Source: Bradyrhizobium sp. Ce-3 (lineage in GTDB: Bacteria > Pseudomonadota > Alphaproteobacteria > Rhizobiales > Xanthobacteraceae). Taken from it: DNA of 64,000 bases. This document shows, piece after piece, positions 24,505-34,608 of the stretch (its first letter is position 1; each line of letters begins with the position of its first letter). The notes below the pieces were generated by a model. It ran no database searches, was not told where the DNA came from, and worked only from the letters and a program-made list of their open reading frames with translations. Position numbers and translations under genes: made by a program. Location of the stretch: assembly GCF_022835695.1 (NCBI RefSeq), contig NZ_BQUV01000001.1, forward strand, positions 372,001 through 436,000, written 5' to 3'.

Positions 24505-25782
24505 ATGACAGCACCACGCGATAAATTCGGCCGACCGATCGTCGTCGTGACCGGCATGGGAATCGTGACGTCGCTCGGCGGCGGCAAGGCCGACAATTGG
24601 AAGCGCCTCACCGCAGGCGAGTCCGGCATCAAGACCGTGACGCGCTTCCCGCTCGACAGTCTGAAGACGACGATGGCCGGCGCCGTCGATTTCGTCACCG
24701 TCGACCCGTTCTCCTCGACCAGCCTCTCGCAGCGTCTGGCGGAGATCGCGACCGAAGAGGCGCTGGAGCAGTCCGGCATCGGCAGCAAGGGCGACTTCCC
24801 GGGCCCGCTGTTTCTCGCGGTCGCGCCGATCGAGACCGAGTGGCCGCAGCGGCTCGAGGTCGCGCGCGAGGTTCCGACCAAGGATTTCGGCATCATCGAT
24901 TATCTGGCGACGTGCAGCGGCGGCAAGTTCGCGCACTTCCACCGGCGCTTCACCTTCGGTTCGGTCGCGCTCAGTCTCGCCGAGACCTTCGGCACCAAGG
25001 GGTCGCCGATTTCGCTTTCAACGGCTTGTGCGTCCGGTGCGACCGCGATCCAGCTCGGCGTCGAGGCGATCCGCCGCGGCGAAACCGATGCCACACTGTG
25101 CATCGCAACCGACGGCTCGGTGAATCCCGAAGCCCTGGTGCGCTTCTCGCTGCTGTCGGCACTCTCCACCCAGAACGATCCGCCCCAGGGCGCCTCGAAG
25201 CCGTTCTCGAAGAACCGCGACGGTTTCGTGATGGCCGAGGGCGCCGGCGCGCTGGTGCTGGAGAGCTACGACGCCGCGATCGCACGCGGCGCACGCATCC
25301 TGGGCGTCGTCGCCGGCTGCGGCGAGCTGACCGACTCCTTCCATCGCACCCGCTCCGCCCCCGACGGCAAGCCGGCGATCGGCTGCGTGCGCAAGACGCT
25401 TGCTGACGCGGGCATGGAGCCCGAGCAGATCGATCACATCAACGCACACGGCACCTCGACGCCGGAAAACGACAAGATGGAATATCTTGCGACCGCGGCG
25501 GTGTTCGGCGAGCACACCAAGAACATTCCGGTGTCATCGAACAAATCGATGGTCGGTCACACCATCTCGGCGGCCGGCGCGGTCGAGGCGATCTTCTCGC
25601 TGCTCACGCTCGAGCATCAGCGGATTCCGCCGACGATCAATTACGAGGTGCCCGATCCCGCGATCCCGTTCGACGTGGTCGGCAACAAGGCGCGCGACGC
25701 CAAGGTGACCGCCGTGATGTCGAACTCGTTCGGGTTCGGCGGGCAGAACGCTTCGCTGATCCTGACGCGCGAGCCGGCCTAG
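24505..25782 (+). CDS. fabF1XL: Beta-ketoacyl-ACP synthase FabF1XL
   Basis: Condensing enzyme of 425 aa that extends the acyl chain on AcpXL. The complete KAS II triad is visible: Cys175 in LSTACASGA, His315 in INAHGTSTPEND and His352 in SMVGHTISAAGA. The start has GGGGA about six bases upstream and lies 27 bp after fabF2XL. In Rhizobium and Sinorhizobium clusters an alcohol-dehydrogenase-like gene (adhXL) follows; here lpxXL starts only 17 bp downstream, so that gene is absent from this position. Confidence 0.92.
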   Translation: MTAPRDKFGRPIVVVTGMGIVTSLGGGKADNWKRLTAGESGIKTVTRFPLDSLKTTMAGAVDFVTVDPFSSTSLSQRLAEIATEEALEQSGIGSKGDFPGPLFLAVAPIETEWPQRLEVAREVPTKDFGIIDYLATCSGGKFAHFHRRFTFGSVALSLAETFGTKGSPISLSTACASGATAIQLGVEAIRRGETDATLCIATDGSVNPEALVRFSLLSALSTQNDPPQGASKPFSKNRDGFVMAEGAGALVLESYDAAIARGARILGVVAGCGELTDSFHRTRSAPDGKPAIGCVRKTLADAGMEPEQIDHINAHGTSTPENDKMEYLATAAVFGEHTKNIPVSSNKSMVGHTISAAGAVEAIFSLLTLEHQRIPPTINYEVPDPAIPFDVVGNKARDAKVTAVMSNSFGFGGQNASLILTREPA

Positions 25783-25799
25783 CGCCCTCGCCTCATCAG

Positions 25800-26735
25800 A
25801 TGAAACGCCTGCTCCTTCGCGCCCGCGCGCATCTGCGTGATGCCGCAAAGCCCGTGACCGATGCCGCGATCGGCGGGCTGACGATCGGCCTGCTGCGCAC
25901 CACGCGCTACTTCGATCCGGAGAAGACCGCACGGTTCTTCGGCCGCGCCGCCCATTTCATCGGCCGCCGGCTGCGTGAGGACCGCATCGGCCGCGAGAAC
26001 CTCACCGCAGCTTTCCCGGAAAAGTCGCCGCAGGAGATCGAAGAGATCCTGACCGGCGTCTGGCACAACCTCGGACGCATCGGCGCTGAATTCGCGCACA
26101 TCGACCGCATCTGGGACCACGATCCCCAGAATCCCGACAGGCCGGGTCGCGTCGAATTCTCGGCGCGCAGCAAGCAGCTGTTCGACCAGTTGCGTGACGA
26201 CGGCAAGCCGGCCTTGTTCTTTGCCGCACATCTCGGCAACTGGGAGCTCTCTCCGATTGCCGCGGCGGCACACGGGCTCAATGCGACGATCCTGTTCCGG
26301 CGGCCGAACATCGAAGCCGCCGACCGCGCCATCGAACGCATCCGCGCCGTCAATCTGGGCACGCTGGTGCCGGCCGGCCGCGACGCACCGCTCAAGCTGG
26401 CACAGGCGCTGAAGAACGGCCAGCACGTCGCGATGCTGGTCGACCAGTATTTGACCAACGGCGTTCCCGTCACCTTCTTCGGCCGCAAGACCACCGCGAA
26501 CCCGCTGCTGGCACGCCTGCGCCGGCAGATCGATTGCCCGATCCACGGCACCCGGATCATCCGCCTGCCCGACGGCCGCTTCCGCGGCGAGGTCACCGAG
26601 GAAGTGCAGCCGGTGTTCGACGCATCCGGCGAGATCGACGTCCAGGGCACGACGCAGGCGATCACCGACATCGTCGAAGGCTGGGTCCGCGAGTATCCGG
26701 ATCAATGGCTCTGGCTGCACCGGCGCTGGCGGTAG
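25800..26735 (+). CDS. lpxXL: Lipid A very-long-chain fatty acid acyltransferase LpxXL
   Basis: Membrane-associated acyltransferase of the LpxL/HtrB family, 311 aa, which transfers the very-long-chain acyl group from AcpXL to lipid A at the inner face of the cytoplasmic membrane. The HX4E catalytic motif is in FAAHLGNWE (H144, E149), followed by RRPNIEAADRAIERIR and the VDQYLTNGVPVTFFG block. It is the last gene of the operon, 17 bp after fabF1XL. Context with acpXL separates it from ordinary lauroyl transferases. Confidence 0.92.
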   Translation: MKRLLLRARAHLRDAAKPVTDAAIGGLTIGLLRTTRYFDPEKTARFFGRAAHFIGRRLREDRIGRENLTAAFPEKSPQEIEEILTGVWHNLGRIGAEFAHIDRIWDHDPQNPDRPGRVEFSARSKQLFDQLRDDGKPALFFAAHLGNWELSPIAAAAHGLNATILFRRPNIEAADRAIERIRAVNLGTLVPAGRDAPLKLAQALKNGQHVAMLVDQYLTNGVPVTFFGRKTTANPLLARLRRQIDCPIHGTRIIRLPDGRFRGEVTEEVQPVFDASGEIDVQGTTQAITDIVEGWVREYPDQWLWLHRRWR

Positions 26736-26755
26736 GCTGGCAGCAGCCTCACCTC

Positions 26756-26838
26756 GTCATTGCGAGCGAAGCGAAGCAATCCATCTCGCCAGTTGCGGAG
26801 CCATGGATTGCTTCGTCGCTGACGCTCCTCGCAATGAC
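26756..26838. repeat. Intergenic palindromic repeat, CATTGCGAG family (copy 1)
   Basis: Arms GTCATTGCGAG (26756 onward) and CTCGCAATGAC (ending 26838) enclose the inner pair GAAGCAATCCAT / ATGGATTGCTTC, giving a long imperfect hairpin between convergent genes lpxXL and the polyamine-binding protein. A second copy is at 40868-40942. Confidence 0.75.
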
Positions 26839-26856
26839 GGCATTTGCAACGAGACA

Positions 26857-27966
26857 TCACTTCCCGGTCTTCACCCTCGTCCACAGCCGGTTGATGATCC
26901 GCTGCGTCGCCGGATCGCGCGCCGTGATCACGAACAGCTTCTTCTGCATCGCCTCGTCCGGATAGATGTTCTTGTCGTTGAAGATCTTCGGATCGATCAG
27001 CTTCTGGCTCGCCAGATTGCCGTTGGCGTAGGACAGGAAGTTCGAATTCTTCGCCGCGACCTCGGGACGGTAGAGATAGTTGATCAGCTCATAGGCCTCG
27101 GCGACATTCTTGGCGTCCGCAGGGATCGCGAGATTGTCGAAGAACATCTGCGCGCCCTCCTTCGGGATCGTGTAGCCGATCTCGACGCCGGTGTTGGCTT
27201 CCGCCGCCCGGCTGCGCGCCTGCATGATGTCGCCAGACCATCCGACCACGAAGCAGATCTCGCCCGAGGCCAGCGCGCTGAGATATTCGGACGAATGGAA
27301 TTTGCGCACATAGGGCCGGATCTTGGTGACGAGATCGGCGGCCTTCTCGAGGTCGGCCTGCTTGGTCGAATTCGGATCGAGGCCGAGATAGCTCAGCGCC
27401 GCCGGCAGGATGTCATCGGCGGAATCCAGCATGTGGATGCCGCAATCCTTGAATTTGGCGAGGTTCTCCGGCTTGAACACCATGTCCCAGCTGTCGATCT
27501 TCGCGTCGGGCCCGAGAATCTTCTCCGCCATCTTGACGTTGTAGCCGATACCGGTGGTGCCCCACATGTAGTTGGCGCCGTAATTATTGCCGGGATCGTA
27601 GGTCGCGAGCTGCCCCGTCACGACGGGCCAAGCATTGGCGAGGTTCGGCAGCTTCGACTTGTCGAGCTTCAGGAACACCTTTGCGGTGATCTGGCGCTGC
27701 AGGAAATAGCCGGTCGGCACCACGACGTCGTAGCCGGACTTGCCGGCGAGCAGCCGCGTCTCCAGCGTCTCATTGGCGTCGAACGTGTCGTAGACCACCT
27801 TGATGCCGGTTTCCTTGGTGAAGTCCTCGAGGACATCCGGCGCCATGTAGTTCGACCAGTTGTAGAAGTTGACCGTTCGTTCCTCGGCGCCGGCGGAGGC
27901 CGAGAGCAGCAGGACCGTCGCGATCGCGCCGACGAAGTTGACGAGACGACGGTTCTGCCCTCGCAT
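26857..27966 (-). CDS. Polyamine ABC transporter substrate-binding protein (PotF/PotD-like)
   Basis: Periplasmic binding protein of 369 aa for putrescine/spermidine-type ligands. A signal peptide covers residues 1 to about 27 (ending ASAGA-EE), followed by the family opening VNFYNWSNYMAPDVLEDFTKETGIKVVYD and the ligand-box SNYM/WGTTGIGYN. The matching ATPase and permease genes are not in the window, so it is an orphan receptor or its partners lie elsewhere. It starts 6 bp after the aminotransferase gene on the same strand and is probably co-transcribed with it. Confidence 0.9.
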   Translation of the reverse strand: MRGQNRRLVNFVGAIATVLLLSASAGAEERTVNFYNWSNYMAPDVLEDFTKETGIKVVYDTFDANETLETRLLAGKSGYDVVVPTGYFLQRQITAKVFLKLDKSKLPNLANAWPVVTGQLATYDPGNNYGANYMWGTTGIGYNVKMAEKILGPDAKIDSWDMVFKPENLAKFKDCGIHMLDSADDILPAALSYLGLDPNSTKQADLEKAADLVTKIRPYVRKFHSSEYLSALASGEICFVVGWSGDIMQARSRAAEANTGVEIGYTIPKEGAQMFFDNLAIPADAKNVAEAYELINYLYRPEVAAKNSNFLSYANGNLASQKLIDPKIFNDKNIYPDEAMQKKLFVITARDPATQRIINRLWTRVKTGK

Positions 27967-27972
27967 TCTGGT

Positions 27973-29142
27973 CTACCTCTTGCGGCGGTGGACGGCGTCC
28001 GACAATCGCTCCAGCGCGGTGTCGAGCGTCGAGTCCTTCTTGGCGAAACAAAAACGCACGACCGACGTCACCGCATCCTGCTCGTAGAAGGCCGACACCG
28101 GAATAGCCGCAACCTTGTAATCCTGCACAATTCTCCAGCAGAACTCCGCATCGGTCTCGTTGAGGCCGAGCGGCGACAGGTCGACGGTGAGGAAGTAGGT
28201 GCCCTGCGACTTCAGCACCGGAAAGCCGATGCTCTCGAGCCCCTTGGTGAGGCGGTCGCGGCTGCGCGCCATGTCCTTGCGCATGTCGAAGAAATAATCG
28301 TCCGGCTTGCCGAGGCCGTAGGCGACGGCGGCTTGCAGGTTCGGCGCGGTCGTGAAGGTGAGGAACTGGTGCACCTTCGCCGCCACGCGCAGCAGCGGCG
28401 GCGCAGCGCAGACGAAACCGATCTTCCATCCGGTCAGCGAGAAGATCTTGCCGGCGCTGCCGACCTTGATGGTGCGATCGCGCATGCCCGGGATCGTGAT
28501 CAGCGGGATGTGCTCGCGGCCGTCGAACGTGACGTGCTCCCAGACCTCGTCGCAGATCGCGACCACGTCGAACTCCTGGCAGTACCGCGCCAGCAGTTCG
28601 AGGTCCTCGCGCGGATAAACCACGGCGGCAGGGTTGAGCGGATTGTTGAACAGCACCGCCTTGGTCTTGTGATTGAAGACGCTGCGCAGCATCTCCTCGT
28701 TCAGCCGCCACTCCGGCGGCTCGAGCCGCAACAGCCGCGGGATGCCGCCGGCCTGGCGAATGATCGGCAGGTAGGAATCGTAGACCGGCTGGAAGCACAC
28801 CACCTCATCGCCGGGCTCGACCACAGACAGGATCGAGGAGGTCAGCGCCTCGGTGCCGCCGGAGGTGACCATCACCTCGGTCATCGGATCGAGCTTGAGG
28901 CCGTGCCAGTGGCCGTAATGCGATGCGATCGCCTGACGAAGCTCGGGAATGCCCATCATCGACGGATACTGGTTGTAGCCGTTGATGGAGGCGTCCGCGG
29001 CGGCGCGGCGGATATCCTCCGGTCCGGGATCGTCGGGAAAGCCCTGTCCGAGATTGATGGCGGCATTGTCGCGCGCAGCCTGCGACATCGCCTCGAAAAT
29101 GGTGACGGGAAGGTCCGCGAAGACCTTGTTCATGGAGGTCAT
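27973..29142 (-). CDS. Class I/II PLP-dependent aminotransferase
   Basis: Fold-type I aminotransferase, 389 aa. The N-terminal INLGQGFPDDPGPEDIRRAA, the Asp of the cofactor site (ICDEVWEHV, D198) and the Schiff-base Lys in GSAGKIFSLTGWKIGF (K232) are seen. Sequence character resembles methionine/kynurenine-type aminotransferases of the YbdL group; the true amino donor is unknown. It lies 8 bp after the rhodanese gene and 6 bp before the polyamine-binding protein gene, so the three form a likely operon. Confidence 0.87.
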   Translation of the reverse strand: MTSMNKVFADLPVTIFEAMSQAARDNAAINLGQGFPDDPGPEDIRRAAADASINGYNQYPSMMGIPELRQAIASHYGHWHGLKLDPMTEVMVTSGGTEALTSSILSVVEPGDEVVCFQPVYDSYLPIIRQAGGIPRLLRLEPPEWRLNEEMLRSVFNHKTKAVLFNNPLNPAAVVYPREDLELLARYCQEFDVVAICDEVWEHVTFDGREHIPLITIPGMRDRTIKVGSAGKIFSLTGWKIGFVCAAPPLLRVAAKVHQFLTFTTAPNLQAAVAYGLGKPDDYFFDMRKDMARSRDRLTKGLESIGFPVLKSQGTYFLTVDLSPLGLNETDAEFCWRIVQDYKVAAIPVSAFYEQDAVTSVVRFCFAKKDSTLDTALERLSDAVHRRKR

Positions 29143-29150
29143 GTCAGGGA

Positions 29151-29480
29151 TCAGCCGCCGGTCTTGGTCGGCAGTCCAGCCGCCTTCCAGCCGATGATGC
29201 CGCCTGCCAGATGCTTGTCGTAGGGCAGGCCCGCCGCCTGGGCGGCCAGCGAGGCCGTCACCGAGCGCTTGCCGGAGCGGCAGGCAAACACCACCTGCTT
29301 GCCCTGTGGATCGGGAATCGCAGCGGGATCGAAGGTCGACAGCGGCACCACGACGCCGTCGGGATAGGCCTCGACTGCGACCTCATTGGGTTCACGGACG
29401 TCGACCAGGAGATAGCGGCCTTCGGCTATGCCCTTCGACACCTCGTCCGGAAACAAATCTTCCACCTTGTGGTCCGCCAC
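29151..29480 (-). CDS. Rhodanese-like domain protein
   Basis: Single-domain rhodanese, 109 aa, cytoplasmic. The catalytic Cys lies in VVFACRSGKRS (C67), whose active-site loop CRSGKR is typical of thiosulfate/GlpE-like sulfurtransferases. The opening LLVDVREPNEV and closing GGIIGWKAAGLP motifs are intact. It is followed 8 bp later by the aminotransferase gene. It probably moves sulfane sulfur, acceptor unknown. Confidence 0.88.
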   Translation of the reverse strand: MADHKVEDLFPDEVSKGIAEGRYLLVDVREPNEVAVEAYPDGVVVPLSTFDPAAIPDPQGKQVVFACRSGKRSVTASLAAQAAGLPYDKHLAGGIIGWKAAGLPTKTGG

Positions 29481-29628
29481 GGAAACATCCTCCCGATATC
29501 AGCTTGGCGAGCGTCGTGCGGCTCGCAGGTCCGGGCCGCAAAGTCGCCTCTCGCGGAGAGAAAATCAAGCGCCCGAAACGGGTTAGATGCCGCGCAGAAA
29601 TGCTGGATCGCGATCCTGGATCGTGACC

Positions 29629-31554
29629 CTAGATCGTGACCTGCGTGCCGACCTCGACCACCCGCCCGGTCGGGATCTGGAAATAGTCGGTGGCGTCGTT
29701 CGACGAGCGGCTCAATGCGATGAACAGATGGTCCTGCCAGCTCGGCATGCCCGAATGCGCCGCCGGCTTCAGCGCACGGCGGGACAGAAAGAATGAGGTC
29801 GACATGATGTCGAACTGCCAGCCGAGCTTGCGGGCGATCGCCAGCGTCTTCGGCACGTTAGGCTGTTCCATGAAGCCGAATTTCAGCGTCACCTTGGCGA
29901 AGGTCTCGCTCAGCTGCTCCATCCGCACCCGCTCGGACGGATCGATGCGCGGCGTCGGCGCGGTCTCGATGGTCAGGATGACGTTCTTCTCGTGCAGCAC
30001 CTTGTAGTGCTTGAGGCTGTGCATCAGCGCGGTCGGCGCGCTGACGGGGTCGCTGGTCAGGAACACCGCGGTGCCGGAGACGCGCTGCGGCGGCCGCTTC
30101 TCCAGCATCGCGACGAGATCGGCGAGCGGAAATTCCAGCTTGCGCGACTTCTCGAACAGCAGCCGGCTGCCGCGCCGCCAGGTGTACATCACCACGATCA
30201 TGGCGCCGCCGAGCGCCAGCGGCACCCAGCCGCCCTCGAACACCTTGAGCAGGTTGGCGGCGAGGAAGATGATGTCGAGGAACAGGAATGGCGCGACCAG
30301 CGCGGCGGCGGCGATCGGCGACCAGCGCCAGACCTTCCAGATCACCACGAAGCCCATCATCGCCGTCACCACCATGGTGCCGGTCACCGAGATGCCGTAG
30401 GCCGACGCCAGCGCGCTCGACGAGCGGAACATCAGCACCAGCACGATGACCGCGATGAACAGGAGGCGGTTGATCCGCGGCATGTAGATCTGCCCGGAAT
30501 GTGCTTCCGAGGTGTGGCGGATCTCGAACCGCGGCATCAGGCCGAGCTGGATCGCCTGCCGGGTCAGGGAATAGGCGCCGGTGATGACGGCCTGGCTCGC
30601 GATCACGGTCGCCATGGTCGCAAGCGCAACCATCGGGATCAGCGCCCAGTCTGGGAACATCAAGAAGAACGGGTTCTCAATGCCCTTGGGATCGCCGATC
30701 AGAAGCGCGCCCTGCCCCAGATAGTTGAGCGCCAGCGACGGCAGCACGATGGACATCCAGGCAGCCTGGATCGGACGCTTGCCGAAATGGCCGAGATCGG
30801 CATAGAGCGCCTCGGCACCGGTCACGGCGAGGAACACGGCACCGAGGGTGATGAAGCCGATCACGCCGTGATGCAGCATGAACGACACCGCGAGGAACGG
30901 ATTGAGCGCGTACAGCACCTCGGGATGCCGCACGATCTGCGGCAGCGCCGCGATCGCGATCACGGCGAACCAGACGCACATCACCGGCCCGAAGAACGCC
31001 GCGACACGCGCGGTGCCGCGCGACTGCACCGCGAATAGCACGACGAGGATGATCACCGTGAGCGGGACGACATAGGGATCGAAAGTCGAGGTGACGAGCT
31101 TGATGCCTTCGATCGCCGACAGCACCGAGAGCGCCGGCGTGATGACGGCATCGCCGTAGAACAGCGCGCCGCTGATGATGCCGAGCAACACGATCGCGGC
31201 GCCGCCCTTGGTGGCCACGCGCTGCGCCAGCGCCATCAGCGCCAGCGTCCCGCCCTCGCCATTGTTGTCGGCGCGCAGCAGGATCACGACGTATTTCAGC
31301 GTGACGACGACGATCAACGCCCACAGGATCAGCGAAACGACGCCGAGTACCGCATGCGTCGTCACACCGCCCTCGCCGCCGGCAGCCGCGATCACGGCTT
31401 CGCGCAGCGCATACAGCGGGCTGGTGCCGATATCGCCATAGACCACGCCGATGCTGCCGAGCATCAGCGCCTTGAAGGTGGCGGTGGAATGCGCCTCGCC
31501 ATGGCCGTTTGCCGCCGGCGCTTCCGCCGCGGTGATCGCACTCTCGGATGACAT
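29629..31554 (-). CDS. kup: Kup-type potassium uptake protein (copy 1)
   Basis: Inner-membrane K+:H+ symporter of the KUP/HAK family, 641 aa with about 12 membrane helices in the first 460 residues and a cytoplasmic C-terminal domain. The [20 protein letters not shown] signature (about residues 33-52) and [12 protein letters not shown]-like filter block ([20 protein letters not shown]) are intact. The ATG at 31554 gives an N-terminus matching the family; the frame runs further upstream without support. The adjacent gene at 31710 encodes a paralogue with an identical last 23 residues, so the pair arose by tandem duplication. Confidence 0.93.
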   Translation of the reverse strand: MSSESAITAAEAPAANGHGEAHSTATFKALMLGSIGVVYGDIGTSPLYALREAVIAAAGGEGGVTTHAVLGVVSLILWALIVVVTLKYVVILLRADNNGEGGTLALMALAQRVATKGGAAIVLLGIISGALFYGDAVITPALSVLSAIEGIKLVTSTFDPYVVPLTVIILVVLFAVQSRGTARVAAFFGPVMCVWFAVIAIAALPQIVRHPEVLYALNPFLAVSFMLHHGVIGFITLGAVFLAVTGAEALYADLGHFGKRPIQAAWMSIVLPSLALNYLGQGALLIGDPKGIENPFFLMFPDWALIPMVALATMATVIASQAVITGAYSLTRQAIQLGLMPRFEIRHTSEAHSGQIYMPRINRLLFIAVIVLVLMFRSSSALASAYGISVTGTMVVTAMMGFVVIWKVWRWSPIAAAALVAPFLFLDIIFLAANLLKVFEGGWVPLALGGAMIVVMYTWRRGSRLLFEKSRKLEFPLADLVAMLEKRPPQRVSGTAVFLTSDPVSAPTALMHSLKHYKVLHEKNVILTIETAPTPRIDPSERVRMEQLSETFAKVTLKFGFMEQPNVPKTLAIARKLGWQFDIMSTSFFLSRRALKPAAHSGMPSWQDHLFIALSRSSNDATDYFQIPTGRVVEVGTQVTI

Positions 31555-31709
31555 GGGAAGCTGCGCCTCTGTCTTCTGCCGCACCGCACAACGCCGGGAT
31601 GCAGGCCTATACTCCCGGCAGGAATGCATAGGTTAGCCCGGATTCAGGCCTCCGCCATGCATATCACGCATGGATCACGGCCGGTCAACTTTGGAATCCT
31701 GCTGCCCGC

Positions 31710-33620
31710 TCAGATAGTTACCTGGGTACCCACTTCAACCACCCGCCCGGTGGGGATCTGGAAATAGTCGGTGGCGTCGTTGGCGGAGCGGCTCATCGCG
31801 ATGAACAGATGGTCCTGCCATTGCGGCATCCCGGACTGGGCGGACGGCTTCAGCGACCGGCGCGACACGAAGAACGACGTCGACATGATGTCGAACTGCC
31901 AGCCGAGCTTGCGCGCGACCGCCAGCGCCTTCGGCACATTCGGCGATTCCATGTAGCCGAAGCGCAGCCGCACCGCGGTGAACTTGTCGCTGACCTTCTC
32001 CATGTTGACGCGCTCGGACAGATCGACGCGCGGCGTCGGTGCGGTCTCGATGGTCAGGATCACATTGTGCTCGTGCAGCACCTTGTTGTGCTTGAGATTG
32101 TGCAGCAGCGCGGTCGGCACGAAGCTCGGGTCGCTGGTCAGGAACACCGCGGTGCCCTTGACGATATGCGGCGGCCGCTTCTCCAGACTGTGGATCAGGT
32201 CGCGCAGCGGCACCTCGATGCGGCGGGTCTTGGCGACCAGGATCGCGGCGCCACGGCGCCAGGTCCAGATCATCGTCGCCATCACGACGCCAAACAGCAG
32301 CGGCACCCATGCACCCTCGAACAGCTTCAGGAGATTGGCACTGAAGAAGGTCATGTCGACGATCACGAACGGCAAGATCAGTGCCGCTGCCGATGCCACG
32401 CGCCAGTTCCACAGCTTCCAGATCACGATGAAGCCCATGATGCCGTCGGCGACCATGGTGGTGGAGACGGCGATGCCGTAGGCCGAAGCGAGCCCGCTCG
32501 AGGTGCGGAACAGCAGCACCAGCAGCAGCACGCCGACCAGCAGCAGCCGGTTGACCCGCGGCAGATAGATCTGGCCGGCATGGGTCTCCGAGGTGTAGCG
32601 GACCTCAAAGCGCGGCAACAGGCCGAGCTGGACCGCCTGGCTGATCAGCGAATAGGCGCCGGTGATGACCGCCTGGCTTGCGATCACGGTCGCCGCGGTG
32701 GCGAGGCCGACCAGCGGCAGCAGCAGCACCTCGGGCACCATGCGGTAGAACGAGTTCTCGATCGCGCTAGGATCGGACAGCACCAGCGCGCCCTGCCCGA
32801 AATAGTTCAGGAGCAGCGACGGCAGCACGAAGAACAGCCAGCCGGACTGGATCGGCTTGCGGCCGAAATGCCCGAGATCGGCGTAGAGCGCCTCGCCGCC
32901 GGTCACCGCGAGGAACACCGCGCCCAGGGTCACCAGGCCGACAGTGCCGTGGGTCAGCATGAACTGGAGCGCGTAATAAGGATTGATCGCCGCCAGCACC
33001 GACGGATCGTCCATGATGTGGACCACCCCCATCACCGCGAGCGAGGCGAACCACACCACCATCACCGGCCCGAAGGCGGAGGCGACGCGCGCGGTGCCGT
33101 TGCGCTGCACCGCGAACAGCACGACCAGGATCAGAATCGTCAGCGGCACCACGTAGTGCTCGAGATGCGGCGTCGCGAGCTTGAGACCTTCGACCGCCGA
33201 CAGCACCGAGATCGCCGGCGTGATCATGGAATCGCCGATGAACATCGAGGCGCCGACCACGCCGAGCGCGAGCAGCGGCCAGCTGCGGCGTCCGATCGCG
33301 CGCTGGCCGAGCGCCATCAGCGACAGCGTGCCGCCCTCACCATTGTTGTCGGCGCGCAGCAGCAGCAGGACGTATTTGGCGGTGACGACGACGAACAGCG
33401 CCCACAGGATCAGGCTGAGCACGCCGAGCACCATGATGCGGGTGACCGGCTGGCCGTGCGCGGCGCCGCCGACCGCCTCGCGGAATGCGTAGAGCGGCGA
33501 CGTTCCGATATCGCCGAACACGACCCCGATGCTGCCCAGCGTCAGGGCCCAAAAGCTGGAGGTACCTTGACCTGTACCTTGGCCTTCCTGAGCTTCGGTG
33601 GATGAGACGCTGACAGCCAT
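31710..33620 (-). CDS. kup: Kup-type potassium uptake protein (copy 2)
   Basis: Second KUP-family K+ transporter, 636 aa, transcribed in the same direction and 155 bp upstream of copy 1. It has [40 protein letters not shown] and the same C-terminal tail as copy 1. Differences are concentrated in the N-terminal 25 residues and the cytoplasmic loops. Two Kup genes side by side are common in Bradyrhizobium and may give different affinity or pH range (inference). Start ATG at 33620 by alignment with copy 1. Confidence 0.93.
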   Translation of the reverse strand: MAVSVSSTEAQEGQGTGQGTSSFWALTLGSIGVVFGDIGTSPLYAFREAVGGAAHGQPVTRIMVLGVLSLILWALFVVVTAKYVLLLLRADNNGEGGTLSLMALGQRAIGRRSWPLLALGVVGASMFIGDSMITPAISVLSAVEGLKLATPHLEHYVVPLTILILVVLFAVQRNGTARVASAFGPVMVVWFASLAVMGVVHIMDDPSVLAAINPYYALQFMLTHGTVGLVTLGAVFLAVTGGEALYADLGHFGRKPIQSGWLFFVLPSLLLNYFGQGALVLSDPSAIENSFYRMVPEVLLLPLVGLATAATVIASQAVITGAYSLISQAVQLGLLPRFEVRYTSETHAGQIYLPRVNRLLLVGVLLLVLLFRTSSGLASAYGIAVSTTMVADGIMGFIVIWKLWNWRVASAAALILPFVIVDMTFFSANLLKLFEGAWVPLLFGVVMATMIWTWRRGAAILVAKTRRIEVPLRDLIHSLEKRPPHIVKGTAVFLTSDPSFVPTALLHNLKHNKVLHEHNVILTIETAPTPRVDLSERVNMEKVSDKFTAVRLRFGYMESPNVPKALAVARKLGWQFDIMSTSFFVSRRSLKPSAQSGMPQWQDHLFIAMSRSANDATDYFQIPTGRVVEVGTQVTI

Positions 33621-33735
33621 GGCGAGGTTGGAACGCCCGATCGGTTGATTTTGATCCGCGCGGCTATCGACGCTTCCGCTCCGCCTGTCAACCAACCAGC
33701 ACGGCTAGCATGACGGTAGCATGGTATTTTTGCGG

Positions 33736-34566
33736 CTACGGCTTCAGATCGGGCGGCAGCGGCGGATTCTCCCGCATCAACGTGATGGTCACGCGACGGT
33801 TTGCCGGCAGCGTCGGGTCGTCGGGAAACAGCGGCTGGCCGTCCGCCTTGCCGGAAACCGCGAAAATATGCGACGGCGGCAGCCCTTCCCGCTCCAGGAT
33901 CTGCCGCACCGCGTTGGCGCGGTCGGCGGACAGGTCGAAGGCGTCATAATCGCTGCGCGCCGGCACGAAGCCTGCGGCTGTATGCCCCACGATCGCGACC
34001 CGCAGCGGCGTCGCCTTGAGCGGCGCGGCGAGCTTCTGGATCAGCCGGCGGGTGCGCTCATACGGCTCCCGGGAGCCGTCGGCGAACATCGAGCGGCCAT
34101 CCTGGTCGACGATCTCGAGATTGAGCCCCTCCTTGGTCTCCTCGAACATGATGTTCTTGGAGATCTCGGTCAGCTCCGGCATGTCCTGCAGCGCCTGCCG
34201 CAGCGAGGCGGAGGCCAGCGCGAATTCGCGGTCGATCTTCAGCCGCGCGCCGTTGACCTGGCTGCGCTCTTTTTCGTCCGGCGTCGGGTTGGCCGAGGAG
34301 TCCTCCGGCGAAATGTGCTCGACATTCTTGAGCTTCGGCCGGGTCGGCAGGCCGTCGGACTCGACGATCCCCGAATAGCGCACATTGGTCTGCACGCCGA
34401 AGGCGTCGCGCATCGAGCCGGCGACGATCTTCAGCTTGTTGTTGTCCATGGTGGAGAACGCGACGAGCATCACGAAGAAGCTCATCATCAGGCCCATCAG
34501 GTCGGCGAAGGTCACGAACCAGCCGTGACCTCCGGTATGGGCGTCGCCGCGCTTTTTCTTGGCCAT
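33736..34566 (-). CDS. motB: MotB-like flagellar motor stator protein (OmpA domain)
   Basis: Stator subunit that anchors the motor to peptidoglycan, 276 aa. The single membrane helix near the N-terminus carries the ion-binding Asp in VTFADLMGLMMSFFVMLVAF (about residue 22). The C-terminal OmpA-like peptidoglycan-binding domain (about 150-270) shows VAIVGHTAAG, FDLSADRANAVRQIL and NRRVTITL. It sits 42 bp downstream of the motA-like gene. No other flagellar gene is in the window, so it may serve one of several flagellar systems or be a non-flagellar stator; the ion used cannot be inferred with certainty. Confidence 0.88.
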   Translation of the reverse strand: MAKKKRGDAHTGGHGWFVTFADLMGLMMSFFVMLVAFSTMDNNKLKIVAGSMRDAFGVQTNVRYSGIVESDGLPTRPKLKNVEHISPEDSSANPTPDEKERSQVNGARLKIDREFALASASLRQALQDMPELTEISKNIMFEETKEGLNLEIVDQDGRSMFADGSREPYERTRRLIQKLAAPLKATPLRVAIVGHTAAGFVPARSDYDAFDLSADRANAVRQILEREGLPPSHIFAVSGKADGQPLFPDDPTLPANRRVTITLMRENPPLPPDLKP

Positions 34567-34608
34567 TGTCGCGTTTTTCCGGCTGCGTTTCCCGAACCCG
34601 CCGTCCGA

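Noticed and set aside
26756-26838. Possible CRISPR repeat or insertion-sequence ends
   Set aside because: The repeats in this window are inverted, single and spaced many kilobases apart, without spacers, target duplications or transposase genes.
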